Under the pieces are notes generated by a model. It made no database searches. It was not told where the DNA came from and saw only the letters and a program-made list of their open reading frames with translations. A stretch of DNA of 64,000 nt from Mucilaginibacter terrenus (GTDB taxonomy: Bacteria > Bacteroidota > Bacteroidia > Sphingobacteriales > Sphingobacteriaceae), in NCBI RefSeq assembly GCF_003432065.1, contig NZ_QWDE01000002.1, positions 310,001-374,000 on the forward strand. Direction: 5' to 3'. This document shows, one piece after another, positions 35,931-45,800 of this stretch. How positions within the stretch are numbered: position 1 is the first letter of the stretch; each line of letters starts with the position of its first letter. A program made the position numbers and the translations under genes.

Positions 35931-36476
35931 ATGACCATCTTCCTCATCATTTTAGCTGTGATGGCAGGGGTAGTCATTTTGCTGCTTCTGACTGCCTTGC
36001 TTACCAGACGCGATTACGCTGTAGAACGGAATATTACAATCTATCGACCAGCGGCTGAAGTTTTTGAATACGTGCGGCACCTCAAGAACATGGAGGACTA
36101 CAATAAATGGGTAATGGCAGATCCTATTGCGGTTAAAGAATATCGCGGTACTGACGGTAGCGAAGGTTTTGTTTATGCCTGGAATAGCAAACAGAAACAA
36201 GCGGGTGCCGGCGAGCAATTGATAACCAAGATTGTACACGGGAAAAGGATGGATATCCAGATCACCTTTTTTCGGCCATTCGCAGGAATTGCAAATTCTT
36301 ATCTCGAGACAGAGGCTATATCTCCGGTGCAAACTAGTGTAAGATGGGGTTTTGCAAGTAAAATGTCTTATCCAATGAATGCAATGCTTATATTTATGAA
36401 CATGGGCGAGATACTCGGTAAAGACTTGGACCTAAGCCTTGAGAACCTGAAACTTATTTTAGAAGATAACAAATAG
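35931..36476 (+). CDS. SRPBCC family protein with N-terminal membrane anchor
   Basis: A 181-residue protein. One hydrophobic helix (residues 2-25) precedes a START/Bet v 1-like ligand-binding fold: RDYAVERNITIYRPAAEVFE, YNKWVMADP, GFVYAWNSK and MLIFMNMGEILGKDLDLSLE ending in the long C-terminal helix. The fold carries a hydrophobic cavity; the ligand is unknown. It follows a DoxX-like gene by 3 bp and precedes another DoxX-like gene by 23 bp. Confidence 0.88.
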   Translation: MTIFLIILAVMAGVVILLLLTALLTRRDYAVERNITIYRPAAEVFEYVRHLKNMEDYNKWVMADPIAVKEYRGTDGSEGFVYAWNSKQKQAGAGEQLITKIVHGKRMDIQITFFRPFAGIANSYLETEAISPVQTSVRWGFASKMSYPMNAMLIFMNMGEILGKDLDLSLENLKLILEDNK

Positions 36477-36499
36477 AACAAACCTTAAAACCCTAAATT

Positions 36500-36877
36500 A
36501 TGAAGATCGCGATGATTGTTATCCGTACGCTTATGGGCTTGCTGCTGCTCTTTGCTTCGGTAAGTTATTTTTTTAATCTAACGCCCCCGCCAACCAACAT
36601 GCCTCAATCGGCTATAACTTATAACGAAGGACTGGCAATTGTTAAGCTCATGACACTAGTGAAAGCTGTTGAGCTAATTTGCGGCTTAATGTTCCTGATA
36701 GGCAGGTATGTTACCCTTGCGGTAGTGCTGATATTCCCTATCGTTATCAACATTGTGCTTTTCCATGGCGTTGTAATGCCATCAGGATTAGGCCCGGGCT
36801 TGTTCCTGTTGTTTGGCGAATTGTTTTTAGCTTATTATTACCGCAGGAATTACGCACCGCTTTTTGCTGCAAAATAA
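36500..36877 (+). CDS. DoxX family membrane protein
   Basis: A 125-residue protein with four membrane helices (IAMIVIRTLMGLLLLFASVS, then ICGLMFLIGRYVTLAVVLI, IVINIVLFHGVVMPSG and GLFLLFGELFLAYYYRR). The pattern fits the Bacteroidota DoxX group. It is the last gene of the set 34870-36877; a GC-rich hairpin follows at 36883. Its molecular role is unknown. Confidence 0.85.
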   Translation: MKIAMIVIRTLMGLLLLFASVSYFFNLTPPPTNMPQSAITYNEGLAIVKLMTLVKAVELICGLMFLIGRYVTLAVVLIFPIVINIVLFHGVVMPSGLGPGLFLLFGELFLAYYYRRNYAPLFAAK

Positions 36878-36882
36878 TACAT

Positions 36883-36907
36883 AAGCGGCAGGCTTGGCCT
36901 GCCGCTT
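36883..36907. terminator. GC-rich hairpin after the DoxX/SRPBCC set
   Basis: Perfect 11-bp stem 36883-36893 / 36897-36907 (AAGCGGCAGGC with GCCTGCCGCTT) with loop TTG. No T-run follows, so it may attenuate rather than end transcription before the AraC gene 32 bp later. Confidence 0.55.
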
Positions 36908-36938
36908 ACTATGCTTGCAATTTGTTAATTTGGCAGTA

Positions 36939-37790
36939 ATGCTTAACCCTGTAACGCGCGAGCCGCGCAGTGCCATACTGCAAAAGCATATTGCTTATTA
37001 CTACTTTATGCAAACCGATAGCGATCGTTTTGCCTCCCGCTACTATGCCTTTCCGCATACCTATACGGTGTTTAATATTCACCGCGGGGCAATAAAAAAC
37101 TTTGGTGATCACTTTACAAATGTGCATGGAACGGGCTGCTTTGAACCTGTTGTCTCAGTACAAGGTATAAGGGAACACCCTTTAGAGGTAAATCTCACAG
37201 GTATAATAGATAAAGTGACAATATTATTTAAACCGCTCGGTTTAAACGCCTTTCTCGATCAGCCCTTTGCCAGCGTTATTACCCGGCCGAGCCAGCTGTT
37301 TACCTCGTGGGACAATTTGCCGGCTTATAAAAGTTTTACTAAAGCTTTTTTCGGCGAAAGTGACCTGGATAACCGCTGCAAAATTTTAGAGAGTTTTCTA
37401 CTTACCCGCTATCGTTCGTTCCCGGAGCACGATCTGTTAAGCCGTTTCATTTCACGGCTTAGTGATTTTGACGAAAGCCTGCCTATAGAAGACATTTGCC
37501 GCCAGCTACAAGTGCAGCCGCGTACGCTTAACCGGCTTTTTCGTAAGCACCTGGGCGTCTCTCCTGCAAGCTATCGCAAGGTGGCCCGCTTCAGACATTC
37601 GTTACAAAACAAGCTGGTAGAAAACCAATTTACCCGCATGACTGAACTTGCATATCAAAGTAATTACTATGACCAAGCCTATTTCAATAAAATCTATAAA
37701 GAGCTAACCGGCAGTAACCCTCACCGGTTTTATAAAGAAATAGAGACACTGGCTGATGAGAGGCTGGTATTTAGGTTTATGGAGAGCTGA
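36939..37790 (+). CDS. AraC family transcriptional regulator
   Basis: A 283-residue regulator. The N-terminal part (LQKHIAYYYFMQTDSDRFAS, YYAFPHTYTVFNIHRGA) fits the DUF6597-like sensor found in Bacteroidota AraC proteins. The helix-turn-helix pair is at about 180-275 (IEDICRQLQVQPRTLNRLFR and ELAYQSNYYDQAYFNKIYKE), followed by LTGSNPHRFYK. I start at the ATG at 36939, after the hairpin. It closes the cluster begun by the divergent GlxA-type regulator. The effector is unknown. Confidence 0.9.
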   Translation: MLNPVTREPRSAILQKHIAYYYFMQTDSDRFASRYYAFPHTYTVFNIHRGAIKNFGDHFTNVHGTGCFEPVVSVQGIREHPLEVNLTGIIDKVTILFKPLGLNAFLDQPFASVITRPSQLFTSWDNLPAYKSFTKAFFGESDLDNRCKILESFLLTRYRSFPEHDLLSRFISRLSDFDESLPIEDICRQLQVQPRTLNRLFRKHLGVSPASYRKVARFRHSLQNKLVENQFTRMTELAYQSNYYDQAYFNKIYKELTGSNPHRFYKEIETLADERLVFRFMES

Positions 37791-37852
37791 TGTCCGAAAA
37801 ATACAATTTTTGTAAATTACTATTCTGTTGATTTGTACTATATACAGCAACG

Positions 37853-38758
37853 ATGAAGAATATAATAGTAATAGTCCTGTTAAGTGCATTGAGCAGCAAC
37901 GTAAATGCGCAATCGCTCAATAAAAAGTTAATGTTACAGTTGGATAGTATTAACCGTGCCGATCAGCAATATCGGAGTAAGGCAGCACAACTTTCGGCAC
38001 GTACATCTCGGGAGGATGACAAAAACATGCAAAAACAAGCTCGGTTAGATGCGGAGAATCTTGCAAAGATAGATAAGATAATAGCGCGGTACGGATATCC
38101 TGGCAAATCGCTCGTAGGTGAAAAGTACATGTCCGTTGCATTTATGGTAGTACAACATGGCGAACCGGAGGCACGTGAAAAATACCTGCCGCTTATGTTA
38201 GATGCCGCTAAGAAGGGAGAACTCAGAGCATCGTCAGTAGCAATTATGATCGACCGAAATAAGGTTGATAAAGGCGAAAAGCAGGTTTACGGATCGCAAC
38301 TACATGAAACCCCGCAAGGCATTAAACTTCAGCCTATAGAGGACGAAGCTAATGTAAATGTTCGGCGCGCAGCGGTAGGGCTTCCGCCGTTGGAGCAATA
38401 TCTTAAAGAGTGGAATATAAAATACAAGGTGCCTGCAGGCGGGTACCAAAACCCGTCAGACATATACTATCATGCCCCGGAGCTGCCATCAATAGAGTTG
38501 ATTGGCGGGTACGAAGCGCTATATAAAAAGCTTGCCTATCCCGAAAAGGCGAAAGACAACAACATAAGTGGGGATGTGGTGCTGGAGCTAACTGTAGATA
38601 AGAACGGCAACCCTAAAGACATATCGGTTGTCAAGTCACTTGGATTTGGCTGCGATGAAGAAGCTTTAAATGCAATGAAAGCCGCCAAATTTACCAATGC
38701 CACAGGAGAAGATCGTGACATACGCGTAAAGCTGCCGTTTCCTTATAAGCAAAAGTAG
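37853..38758 (+). CDS. DUF6624 domain fused to TonB C-terminal-like domain
   Basis: A 301-residue exported protein with a signal peptide (MKNIIVIVLLSALSSNVNAQ). Residues about 25-160 match the DUF6624 family: LQLDSINRADQQYRSKA, LAKIDKIIARYGYPGKSLVG, VAFMVVQHGEPEAREKYLPL and KQVYGSQ. Residues about 220-300 match a TonB C-terminal domain (LAYPEKAKDNNISGDVVLEL, VDKNGNPKDISVVKSLGFGC, ALNAMKAAKF). Energy-transducing TonB proteins need a membrane anchor, which is absent, so this is probably a binding module. The function is unknown. Confidence 0.8.
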   Translation: MKNIIVIVLLSALSSNVNAQSLNKKLMLQLDSINRADQQYRSKAAQLSARTSREDDKNMQKQARLDAENLAKIDKIIARYGYPGKSLVGEKYMSVAFMVVQHGEPEAREKYLPLMLDAAKKGELRASSVAIMIDRNKVDKGEKQVYGSQLHETPQGIKLQPIEDEANVNVRRAAVGLPPLEQYLKEWNIKYKVPAGGYQNPSDIYYHAPELPSIELIGGYEALYKKLAYPEKAKDNNISGDVVLELTVDKNGNPKDISVVKSLGFGCDEEALNAMKAAKFTNATGEDRDIRVKLPFPYKQK

Positions 38759-38791
38759 CCTGGTTGAGTGTGAATGGACTATATTAGCTGC

Positions 38792-39223
38792 ATGAAAAAA
38801 CTGCTGCTGCTACTTGGACTGCTGTCTGTAATTACTGTTACCGGAAAGAACGCGCATAGTGCTGATACTGCTCCTGAGTTTATGAAGGGCAAGTTTAAGG
38901 ACGACTATGGTATTAAGTACGAAGTAAGCGATACGCTTTGGGTACAGCTGCCAAAAACAAAATTCCACATTATTAAATGGAACAACGAGGAGCAGTACCT
39001 GCTTGCCCGCAACGACAACGCTAACCCCGGCGAAGGTGGATTGTATACCAAAATAGATTATATGCAGTTCAGCAATATGTCGCCTTGGAAATGGGGCTAT
39101 TGCCTCACCGCTTACGAAGCAAAAACGCAGACCCTGGCCGAAAGCATGGCCAAGCCTGATCGCAGCCGACCTAAGACAGGCTGTAACGGATTCCCGTTCT
39201 CAAGAATGAAGCCGAACAACTAA
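38792..39223 (+). CDS. Exported protein of unknown function
   Basis: A 143-residue protein. The ATG at 38792 opens a signal peptide (MKKLLLLLGLLSVITVTGKN). The mature part has GKFKDDYGIKYEVSDTLWVQ, FHIIKWNNEEQYLLARND, a WKWGYC segment and a late Cys in KTGCNGFPFSRM. I recognise no named family, but the pattern recurs in Bacteroidota hypothetical proteins. It lies 33 bp after the DUF6624 fusion gene and before a strong terminator, so both are probably one transcript. Confidence 0.8.
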   Translation: MKKLLLLLGLLSVITVTGKNAHSADTAPEFMKGKFKDDYGIKYEVSDTLWVQLPKTKFHIIKWNNEEQYLLARNDNANPGEGGLYTKIDYMQFSNMSPWKWGYCLTAYEAKTQTLAESMAKPDRSRPKTGCNGFPFSRMKPNN

Positions 39224-39244
39224 ACGTTCCAATAAACTAAAAAA

Positions 39245-39283
39245 ACAAAGGCCACAGAGATTTACCTCCGTGGCCTTTGTAGT
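39245..39283. terminator. Bidirectional terminator after the 38.8-kb gene
   Basis: Stem 39245-39255 / 39270-39280 (ACAAAGGCCAC with GTGGCCTTTGT), extended by three more pairs inside the loop. It lies between convergent genes ending at 39223 (+) and 39298 (-). Confidence 0.8.
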
Positions 39284-39297
39284 TGTACCACTTATGG

Positions 39298-41202
39298 TTA
39301 GTTTCCTGCTCTCTTGGTTAGCTCAGTTATTGGCATGTTATTCATGCGGCCCACCGGCTTACCGTTCTTGTAGGTGATCACACGAAGCAGCGCTGCATCT
39401 ATCGGCACGGTTAAAGGTGCGGTGTATTTTGGATAGAACTTATCAGGGTAGGAATTATCAAAGCTGTAGTAAATGTCCAGCCCGGGTACTTCTGTAGTAA
39501 GTGTAACCTTAATTGTCTTGTCAGGATTGCGGCCTACTTGGAATATGGGATCATATACGCTTGGCGCATATTTAGTTTCTGATTGATCAAAACGCTCAAA
39601 CTGCTTCTCTACCTTAGGGAAGAACGCTGCAAAATTCTTTTTTGCAGGAGGTGACCAAACAGACTCTGATACCGCGAGCGCACGAGGCCATATCATATAT
39701 TCTACCTGGCGGAAGTTGTATACCTGTTCTGTCCAAAGATTGGCCTGGCCTCCTTTGATCAGTTTGGCATCAACACCTTCAGGAACTGGCTCAAACTCGT
39801 AAGTTTTGTTCAGGCGTAAGGTGGCGTACACAGGTGGTTCCATAATGCGGTCGCTTTGCATGTAATCCAAGTAGGCAAAGGTTGTTGGGCTCATTACCAC
39901 ATCGTGGCCCTGCTTGGCCGCCTCTATGCCACCTTTAATGCCGCGCCAGCTCATTACCGCCGCGTTAGGACCAAGGCCACCTTCTAATATTTCGTCCCAG
40001 CCCATGAATTTTTTGCCTTTGCTCTCTACTATTTTTTCTAAACGCTTCTCAAAATAGCTCTGCACCTCCTCCATATTCTTGAGGTTCTCTTTGGCCATTA
40101 ATGCTTTTACCTGTTCGCTTTGCTCCCAAAAGTTTTTGGCACATTCATCTCCGCCCAGGTGCATATACTCAAAAGGGAATAGCTGCGCCAGTTCGGTAGT
40201 AACTTTGTCTAAAAACTCGTAGGTGTAATCGCCGGCAGGGTTTAATGTGTTATCTACCAGTGCAGGATGGCCCGGTTTAGACCAATCCATTATCTTTTCT
40301 CCCGAACGCACTACATATTTGTCGGCACCTGCAGTGGCTGATAACTGCGGATAGGCTACTACCGCAGCAAGGCTGTGGCCGGGCACATCTACCTCAGGCA
40401 TAATGTTTACATATCTTTCCTGTGCGTACTTTACAATCTCGCGAATATCGTCCTGCGTGTAAAAGCCACCGTAATTACGTGGTTCGTCAGGCTTTGGCGG
40501 AATAAAATCACCAAAGGTGCCTTCGCGCTTCACATTGTAAGCTCCAACTGTTGTTAGCCGTGGCAAGCTTTTTATCTCAACCCTCCATCCTTCATCGTCT
40601 GTAAGGTGCCAGTGCAGCAGGTTAAATTTATACTTAACCATGTCATCTATAAAGCGCATTACTTCTTTCTTGGTAAAAAAATGCCGCGATACATCAAACA
40701 TCAATCCTCTCCATGCAAAACGCGGGTAATCGTATATATCTACAACAGGTACGCTCCAGGTGACGCCTTTAGCAACTTTCAAACCTTCAATTTCCTTGGG
40801 CAACAATTGCATCAAGGTTTGCGCGCCGTAATACAAGCCGGCAGGCTCATTGGCACTTATAGTAATGCCGGTTGACTTTACAGATAAATAATACCCTTCT
40901 TTTCCCAGTACCGCGTCTGCTTTTTTGTTTAGCACCAGTTTTATTGCTGCGGCAGGCGCACTGGCTTTAACCAATATCTGTTTACCTGTTGCAGTGGCAA
41001 ACTTTTCTTTTAACAGATCCAGCACGCGATTAAGCTCCTGCTGCTGCCCCGACTGTACTACTATAGCTTTAGGTAATGTGTATAGTCCCGGATGTTTGGT
41101 GATTTTAACAGGTTCTGGAATAATGGCAATGTCGGGGGTGCTTTGTGCCAACGCTGTTGCGGCAAATAAGCAGGACAATGCCAGCGCAGTAAATTTTTTC
41201 AT
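39298..41202 (-). CDS. Secreted beta-N-acetylhexosaminidase, GH20
   Basis: A 634-residue exported glycosidase. The start at 41202 opens a signal peptide (MKKFTALALSCLFAATALAQ). An N-terminal GH20b domain (about 25-145, IIPEPVKITKHPGLYTLP) precedes the catalytic barrel with GLMFDVSRHFF, KFNLLHWHLTDDEGWR and the catalytic Asp-Glu pair in YMHLGGDECAKNFW. A C-terminal domain (TVEVPGLDIYYSFDNSYPD-like) follows. It releases terminal GlcNAc or GalNAc by substrate-assisted catalysis. The gene is divergent from a Gfo/Idh oxidoreductase. Confidence 0.96.
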   Translation of the reverse strand: MKKFTALALSCLFAATALAQSTPDIAIIPEPVKITKHPGLYTLPKAIVVQSGQQQELNRVLDLLKEKFATATGKQILVKASAPAAAIKLVLNKKADAVLGKEGYYLSVKSTGITISANEPAGLYYGAQTLMQLLPKEIEGLKVAKGVTWSVPVVDIYDYPRFAWRGLMFDVSRHFFTKKEVMRFIDDMVKYKFNLLHWHLTDDEGWRVEIKSLPRLTTVGAYNVKREGTFGDFIPPKPDEPRNYGGFYTQDDIREIVKYAQERYVNIMPEVDVPGHSLAAVVAYPQLSATAGADKYVVRSGEKIMDWSKPGHPALVDNTLNPAGDYTYEFLDKVTTELAQLFPFEYMHLGGDECAKNFWEQSEQVKALMAKENLKNMEEVQSYFEKRLEKIVESKGKKFMGWDEILEGGLGPNAAVMSWRGIKGGIEAAKQGHDVVMSPTTFAYLDYMQSDRIMEPPVYATLRLNKTYEFEPVPEGVDAKLIKGGQANLWTEQVYNFRQVEYMIWPRALAVSESVWSPPAKKNFAAFFPKVEKQFERFDQSETKYAPSVYDPIFQVGRNPDKTIKVTLTTEVPGLDIYYSFDNSYPDKFYPKYTAPLTVPIDAALLRVITYKNGKPVGRMNNMPITELTKRAGN

Positions 41203-41378
41203 ACAGATAATTGAGGTTTTATAACGAGGTATCGCCTGCAATTTATGGCTTTTTAAATTAAATTAAAAAGTTTTTATTTTGCTTTATACTAATAGTTTAT
41301 GCAGAAAGTTTTTTGCTAAATTGCCTAAGTATATCTCACAATTGCGCCTGCAATTATTAACCAATTAATACTACTACC

Positions 41379-42773
41379 ATGTCAACTGATCGCAGAAAGT
41401 TTCTCAAGCACCTGGGTACTTCGGTGCTGCTTACCTCCGCTTCGCTAACCTCTTGGGCCGCGAAAGAAGAAAATGAAGTACGGCTGCAACGCGCACAGCG
41501 AATTGCCGGGCCTAACGACAAAATACGTATAGCCACTATTGGCATGGGTATAATGGGCTTTAACGACACCCGTGCGGCGCTGACTACATCAGGTGTGGAG
41601 CTGGCGGGTGTATGCGACCTGTATAAAGGCAGGCTGGACCGCGCCAAAGAACTTTACGGCCAAAGCCTTTTTACTACTATGGATTACCGCGAAATACTAG
41701 GCCGGAAGGACATAGATGCTGTAATTATTGCTACCAGCGACAATTGGCACAGCCAAATAGCCATAGATGCCATGCACAGCAAGAAAGCCGTTTACAGCGA
41801 GAAGCCAATGGTACACCTGATAAGCCAGGGCCTTGCCGAAATTAAGGCACAGCAGGATACCAAAATGGTAATGCAGGTAGGTAGCCAGCGCGTAAGCAGT
41901 ATTGCTTATAAAAAAGCGAAGGAAATGTACCAGGCAGGTGCTATCGGTAAAATAAACTCTATTGAAGCATCATTTAACCGGCAGGATGCACTAGGCGCCT
42001 GGCAGTATACTATACCGACAGATGCCACGCTGGCTAATGTAGACTGGGCACGCTACCAGGCAAACGCTAAAGTAAAGTACGATTACGATCCTAAACGCTT
42101 TTTCCGCTGGAGAAACTACCGCGAATACGGTACTGGTGTAGCAGGAGACCTGTTTGTACACTTACTCAGTGGCATACATTTTATCACCGGATCTAAGGGG
42201 CCGGAAAAGATATACTCTATAGGAGGTCTTACCTACTGGAAGGATGGCAGGAACGTGCCTGATGTTATGAGTGCCGTGGTGCAATACGGCGAAACCAAGG
42301 AACACCCGGCATTCCAGGTAACCCTAAGGGTAAATTTCGTGAGCGGCGATGGCGGAAGCGGCAGAACTACAATAACTGGTTCTGAAGGTGTGATTGATCT
42401 TGGCGACGGAGATAACTTTACCATAAAACGAAATAAAATGCCCGAGGCACCAGGTATTGGCGGATGGGACTCATTATTTACTTATACCGAAGCACAGCAG
42501 AAAGCTCTGTTAGACGATTATAATAAAAAGTGGACTGAACAGCAGAAAAGGCGAACCCGCGAGCCCGACACTGTTTATAGTGCCCCCGAAGGGTATAACT
42601 CATCTAACGAGCATTTCGCAAACTTTTTTGACTCAGTACGCAACGGTACACCTGTAGTAGAAGACGCCAAGTTTGGTTTCAGAGCCGCCGCACCTTGCCT
42701 AGCTTGTAACGACAGTTATTTTGAGAATAAAGTTATCCGTTGGGACGCAGAAAACATGAAAATTATAGCATAA
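41379..42773 (+). CDS. Tat-exported Gfo/Idh/MocA family oxidoreductase
   Basis: A 464-residue NAD(P)-type sugar oxidoreductase with a twin-arginine signal (DRRKFLKHLGTSVLLTSASL). The Rossmann part has IRIATIGMGIMGFND, and the conserved catalytic Lys-Pro is in VYSEKPMVHL. The C-terminal alpha/beta domain includes VAGDLFVHLLSGIHF with a conserved His. Exported members of this family act on glycosides in Bacteroidota, including the 3-keto-glycoside route. It is not a GH109 hydrolase by its EKP motif. Divergent from GH20, with a strong terminator after it. Confidence 0.93.
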   Translation: MSTDRRKFLKHLGTSVLLTSASLTSWAAKEENEVRLQRAQRIAGPNDKIRIATIGMGIMGFNDTRAALTTSGVELAGVCDLYKGRLDRAKELYGQSLFTTMDYREILGRKDIDAVIIATSDNWHSQIAIDAMHSKKAVYSEKPMVHLISQGLAEIKAQQDTKMVMQVGSQRVSSIAYKKAKEMYQAGAIGKINSIEASFNRQDALGAWQYTIPTDATLANVDWARYQANAKVKYDYDPKRFFRWRNYREYGTGVAGDLFVHLLSGIHFITGSKGPEKIYSIGGLTYWKDGRNVPDVMSAVVQYGETKEHPAFQVTLRVNFVSGDGGSGRTTITGSEGVIDLGDGDNFTIKRNKMPEAPGIGGWDSLFTYTEAQQKALLDDYNKKWTEQQKRRTREPDTVYSAPEGYNSSNEHFANFFDSVRNGTPVVEDAKFGFRAAAPCLACNDSYFENKVIRWDAENMKIIA

Positions 42774-42790
42774 TAGCAACTACTTTTTGG

Positions 42791-42825
42791 AAAACGGCCG
42801 CGGTGTATACCAGCGGCCGTTTTGT
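42791..42825. terminator. Terminator between the Gfo/Idh gene and the NHL gene
   Basis: Eleven-base stem 42791-42801 / 42813-42823 (AAAACGGCCGC with GCGGCCGTTTT) around an 11-base loop. It can end both convergent transcripts. Confidence 0.85.
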
Positions 42826-45800
42826 TTATCTTATGATAGCGACCCAGCCGGAAAGCACGCTAATATTGGTGTGGGTATCTATCATATAATAATAAGTTCC
42901 TGCTGGTACTTGCTTGCCGGAGTAGGTGCCATCCCATGGTTTGCTGTACCCTGTTGATTGAAACAGCAACTGGCCATTACGGTTATAAATAGATACAGTG
43001 CTGTTAGGATAGTTACTTAAAATAGGAATTTGCCAATAGTCGTTAATACCGTCGCCATTAGGCGTAAAAGTGTTTGGCGGAATGATATCGCACGCAGCAT
43101 TCGCAAGCACAGAGACGGTAACCGCGTTTGATTCTGTAGCCGGGTTTGCCACGCATTTACCGCCGCTTACCATGGTGCAGGTAACTACATCACCATCTGC
43201 AAGATTTTTGGTGCTGAAGGTACTGCTGTTAGTGTCGGTATTATTACCATTAATGTGCCACTGGTAGGATGGTTCACCGTTAGTGGTTTGTACGTTAGTA
43301 GGCACAGCGGTAAAGGTTACCTTGCTGCCGGGGCAAAACGCCCCCGTAATGGAAGGAAATATCATTACAGAAGTTGTTACAGGCGGATCGGCAGTAAGTG
43401 TAGCTGGTGCTGAAGGTAGGGATGATATATCGGCGCATCCATCATGATTGGTTACTATGCAGGTAATTTTATCTCCTGTAAGTAACGCACTGCTGGTAAA
43501 TTCAGGGCCGCCACTATAAACAGGAGCGCCATTTACAAACCACTGATATGTTGGCGCGTTGCCTCCATTCACTGCGCTGGCTGTATACTTTACTTCCAAT
43601 CCCTCGCAGCTTGCGTAATAGTCCGGAGTTATCTTTACTGTAGGGGCGGGCAGCTTATTAGCGGTAACTGAAAACGTAACACTTACGGTATCATATGGGC
43701 TTAAACCATCACTTGCAATTAGTTTCACATAAACCTTCTCACCGTCTTTAAGAACACGGCCGGCTGCAGGTACCTGCGTGAAAGTTATACTACCTGTACA
43801 GGGGCTTGTGCCGGTTGCTTTTGCAGCGTAGTCTTCTAATATAGCAGGGCATGCATCAAGAAACGGCAACGTTACGGGCTGATATTTGCTGGTAATCGTG
43901 ATAGGGTTAATAATAACTAAGGGGATATTAACGGTTTTCTTGTTGCTTTTACCATTGTTATCAAAATAGCCGGCAGTGCCACTGCCTGCTATGGTGCTTA
44001 CCATGCCGGCGGGCGTTATTTTGCGGATAATGTGATTATCCTGATCGGCTATGTAGAGGTTATCTGCCGGGTCAATACCGATGCCTTGCGGGTTGTTGAA
44101 AGACGCGATGGTGGCGCCATCTCCGTCTGCCCGGCCAATTCTGCTTGCACTGCCGGCATATATTGTAAACGTGCCATCAGCAGCTACTTTATAAATCTTA
44201 GGCTCTGTTGATGCTATAAACGAGTTGCCTTTGCTATCTACCACAAGGCGTGTAAATCGTAAAAGCGGATCAGTTTTGCGGAATAACGTTGTAACCACCC
44301 CCGCAGGTGTTATTTTGCGAACGCTATTTACATCGTTTGCAGCAGAACTAGTTACAAATAAAGTTCCGTCAGGTCCAAAATACAACCCCTTGATACCATC
44401 AAAGTCCGCGAGTGTACCAATCCCATCTGTAAAGGCCTGCTTGCCGCTTCCCGCAAAAACTATTGCCGAGGAGCCATCCGGTGCTGCTTTGTATATTCTC
44501 GTTTTATCAGCTATATAAATGTACCCGCTTTTGTCAATAGCTATGGCCGCTCCCTCTATAGGATCAAAGTCGTTTAAGCCGGTAAGCGCCTCTGTGGTAA
44601 AGGTGCTCACTGTACCATCAGGTGTAATCTTCCGTATTAAAAAATTAGCAACGTCGCAAACATATATGTTCCCTTGTGCATCCGTTATAATGCTCAGCAG
44701 GTCTTTGGAGAAACTTGCTATGCCGGCTTTCCCATCCACTTTTCCAGGTCCACCATTACCCGCAAGTGTACTAACACGACCGTCAACAGCTATTGTTCTT
44801 ATACGGTAATTGCCCTTGTCGGAGATGTACATTTTCCCGCTTACAGGGTCGAACACAATGTTAGATGGATAATTAAACCTGGCACTTAAAGGATCGACAG
44901 GGTCAGCGCCAAATCCGGTCTTCAATACTGATGTTTGCAGACCTACATCGGCGCAACTATACAAACTATCCTGCAGGGTTGTAGATGGCTGCTGAAGCTG
45001 GTATTCGCCCGTTACGGTGGCAACCGTGTCATAATTTATTTTGGTATTACCGGTTGGATCAAGCTTTATCCTTACCGGGTTGCCTTTGGGAACAACATCC
45101 GGGTAGACAAAAACTTCGGGTACTTCCTGTATAACTAAGGTGCGTTCCACCGGAGTAGCCGCGAAATAAAAGGGATCTTCGTCTTTATACGCGGTTATGG
45201 TAACGGTGCCGGCTTTTAAGATGTGGATTTTGCCGTCGAAAACTGATGCTATACTAATGTCGCTTGACTCATATCGGATGGGGTTGGAGTTTGACGGGCC
45301 AACAGCTGTGGCGTTAAGCGGGTAATCCAGATCGGTGTCTTTCATTACCGGTAACGGATCAAATTTAATCACCTGCTGCTTTCTTATTAACTCATTTACC
45401 TGTATGTTAAACGTATACGTCCCCATTCCCTCAGTATTGTAACCAAATATAGTGTAATCTGTAGAAGGCCAGGGCTGCGTAGGTGTCCCGCTGATTATGC
45501 CGGTTCGCTGGTCCAGCACCAACCCCGGTGGGAGATCGGGTATTACCTTAAACCCAGTGGTAGATATTTTACGAATTACGTTGTTGTCTGCATCGGCAAC
45601 ATAAATAAAGCCTTGTGCATCTATACACATGCCCATGGGCTTGCCAAACTGCGCATTTGGGCCAATAGCATCTACATATCCGGGTTTTTTGTTGTTTCCG
45701 GCAAGTACGCTTATATATTGCTCCCGCTTGCCAAACCTTTTTATCTCATGCCCTCCGCCGTCTGCAATAAACATGTTGCCGGCATTATCCAACGCGAGGC

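Noticed and set aside
41379..42773. GH109 alpha-N-acetylgalactosaminidase identity for the Tat-exported Gfo/Idh protein
   Set aside because: It keeps the EKP motif of the oxidoreductases rather than the altered motif I associate with GH109; Tat export alone does not prove GH109.
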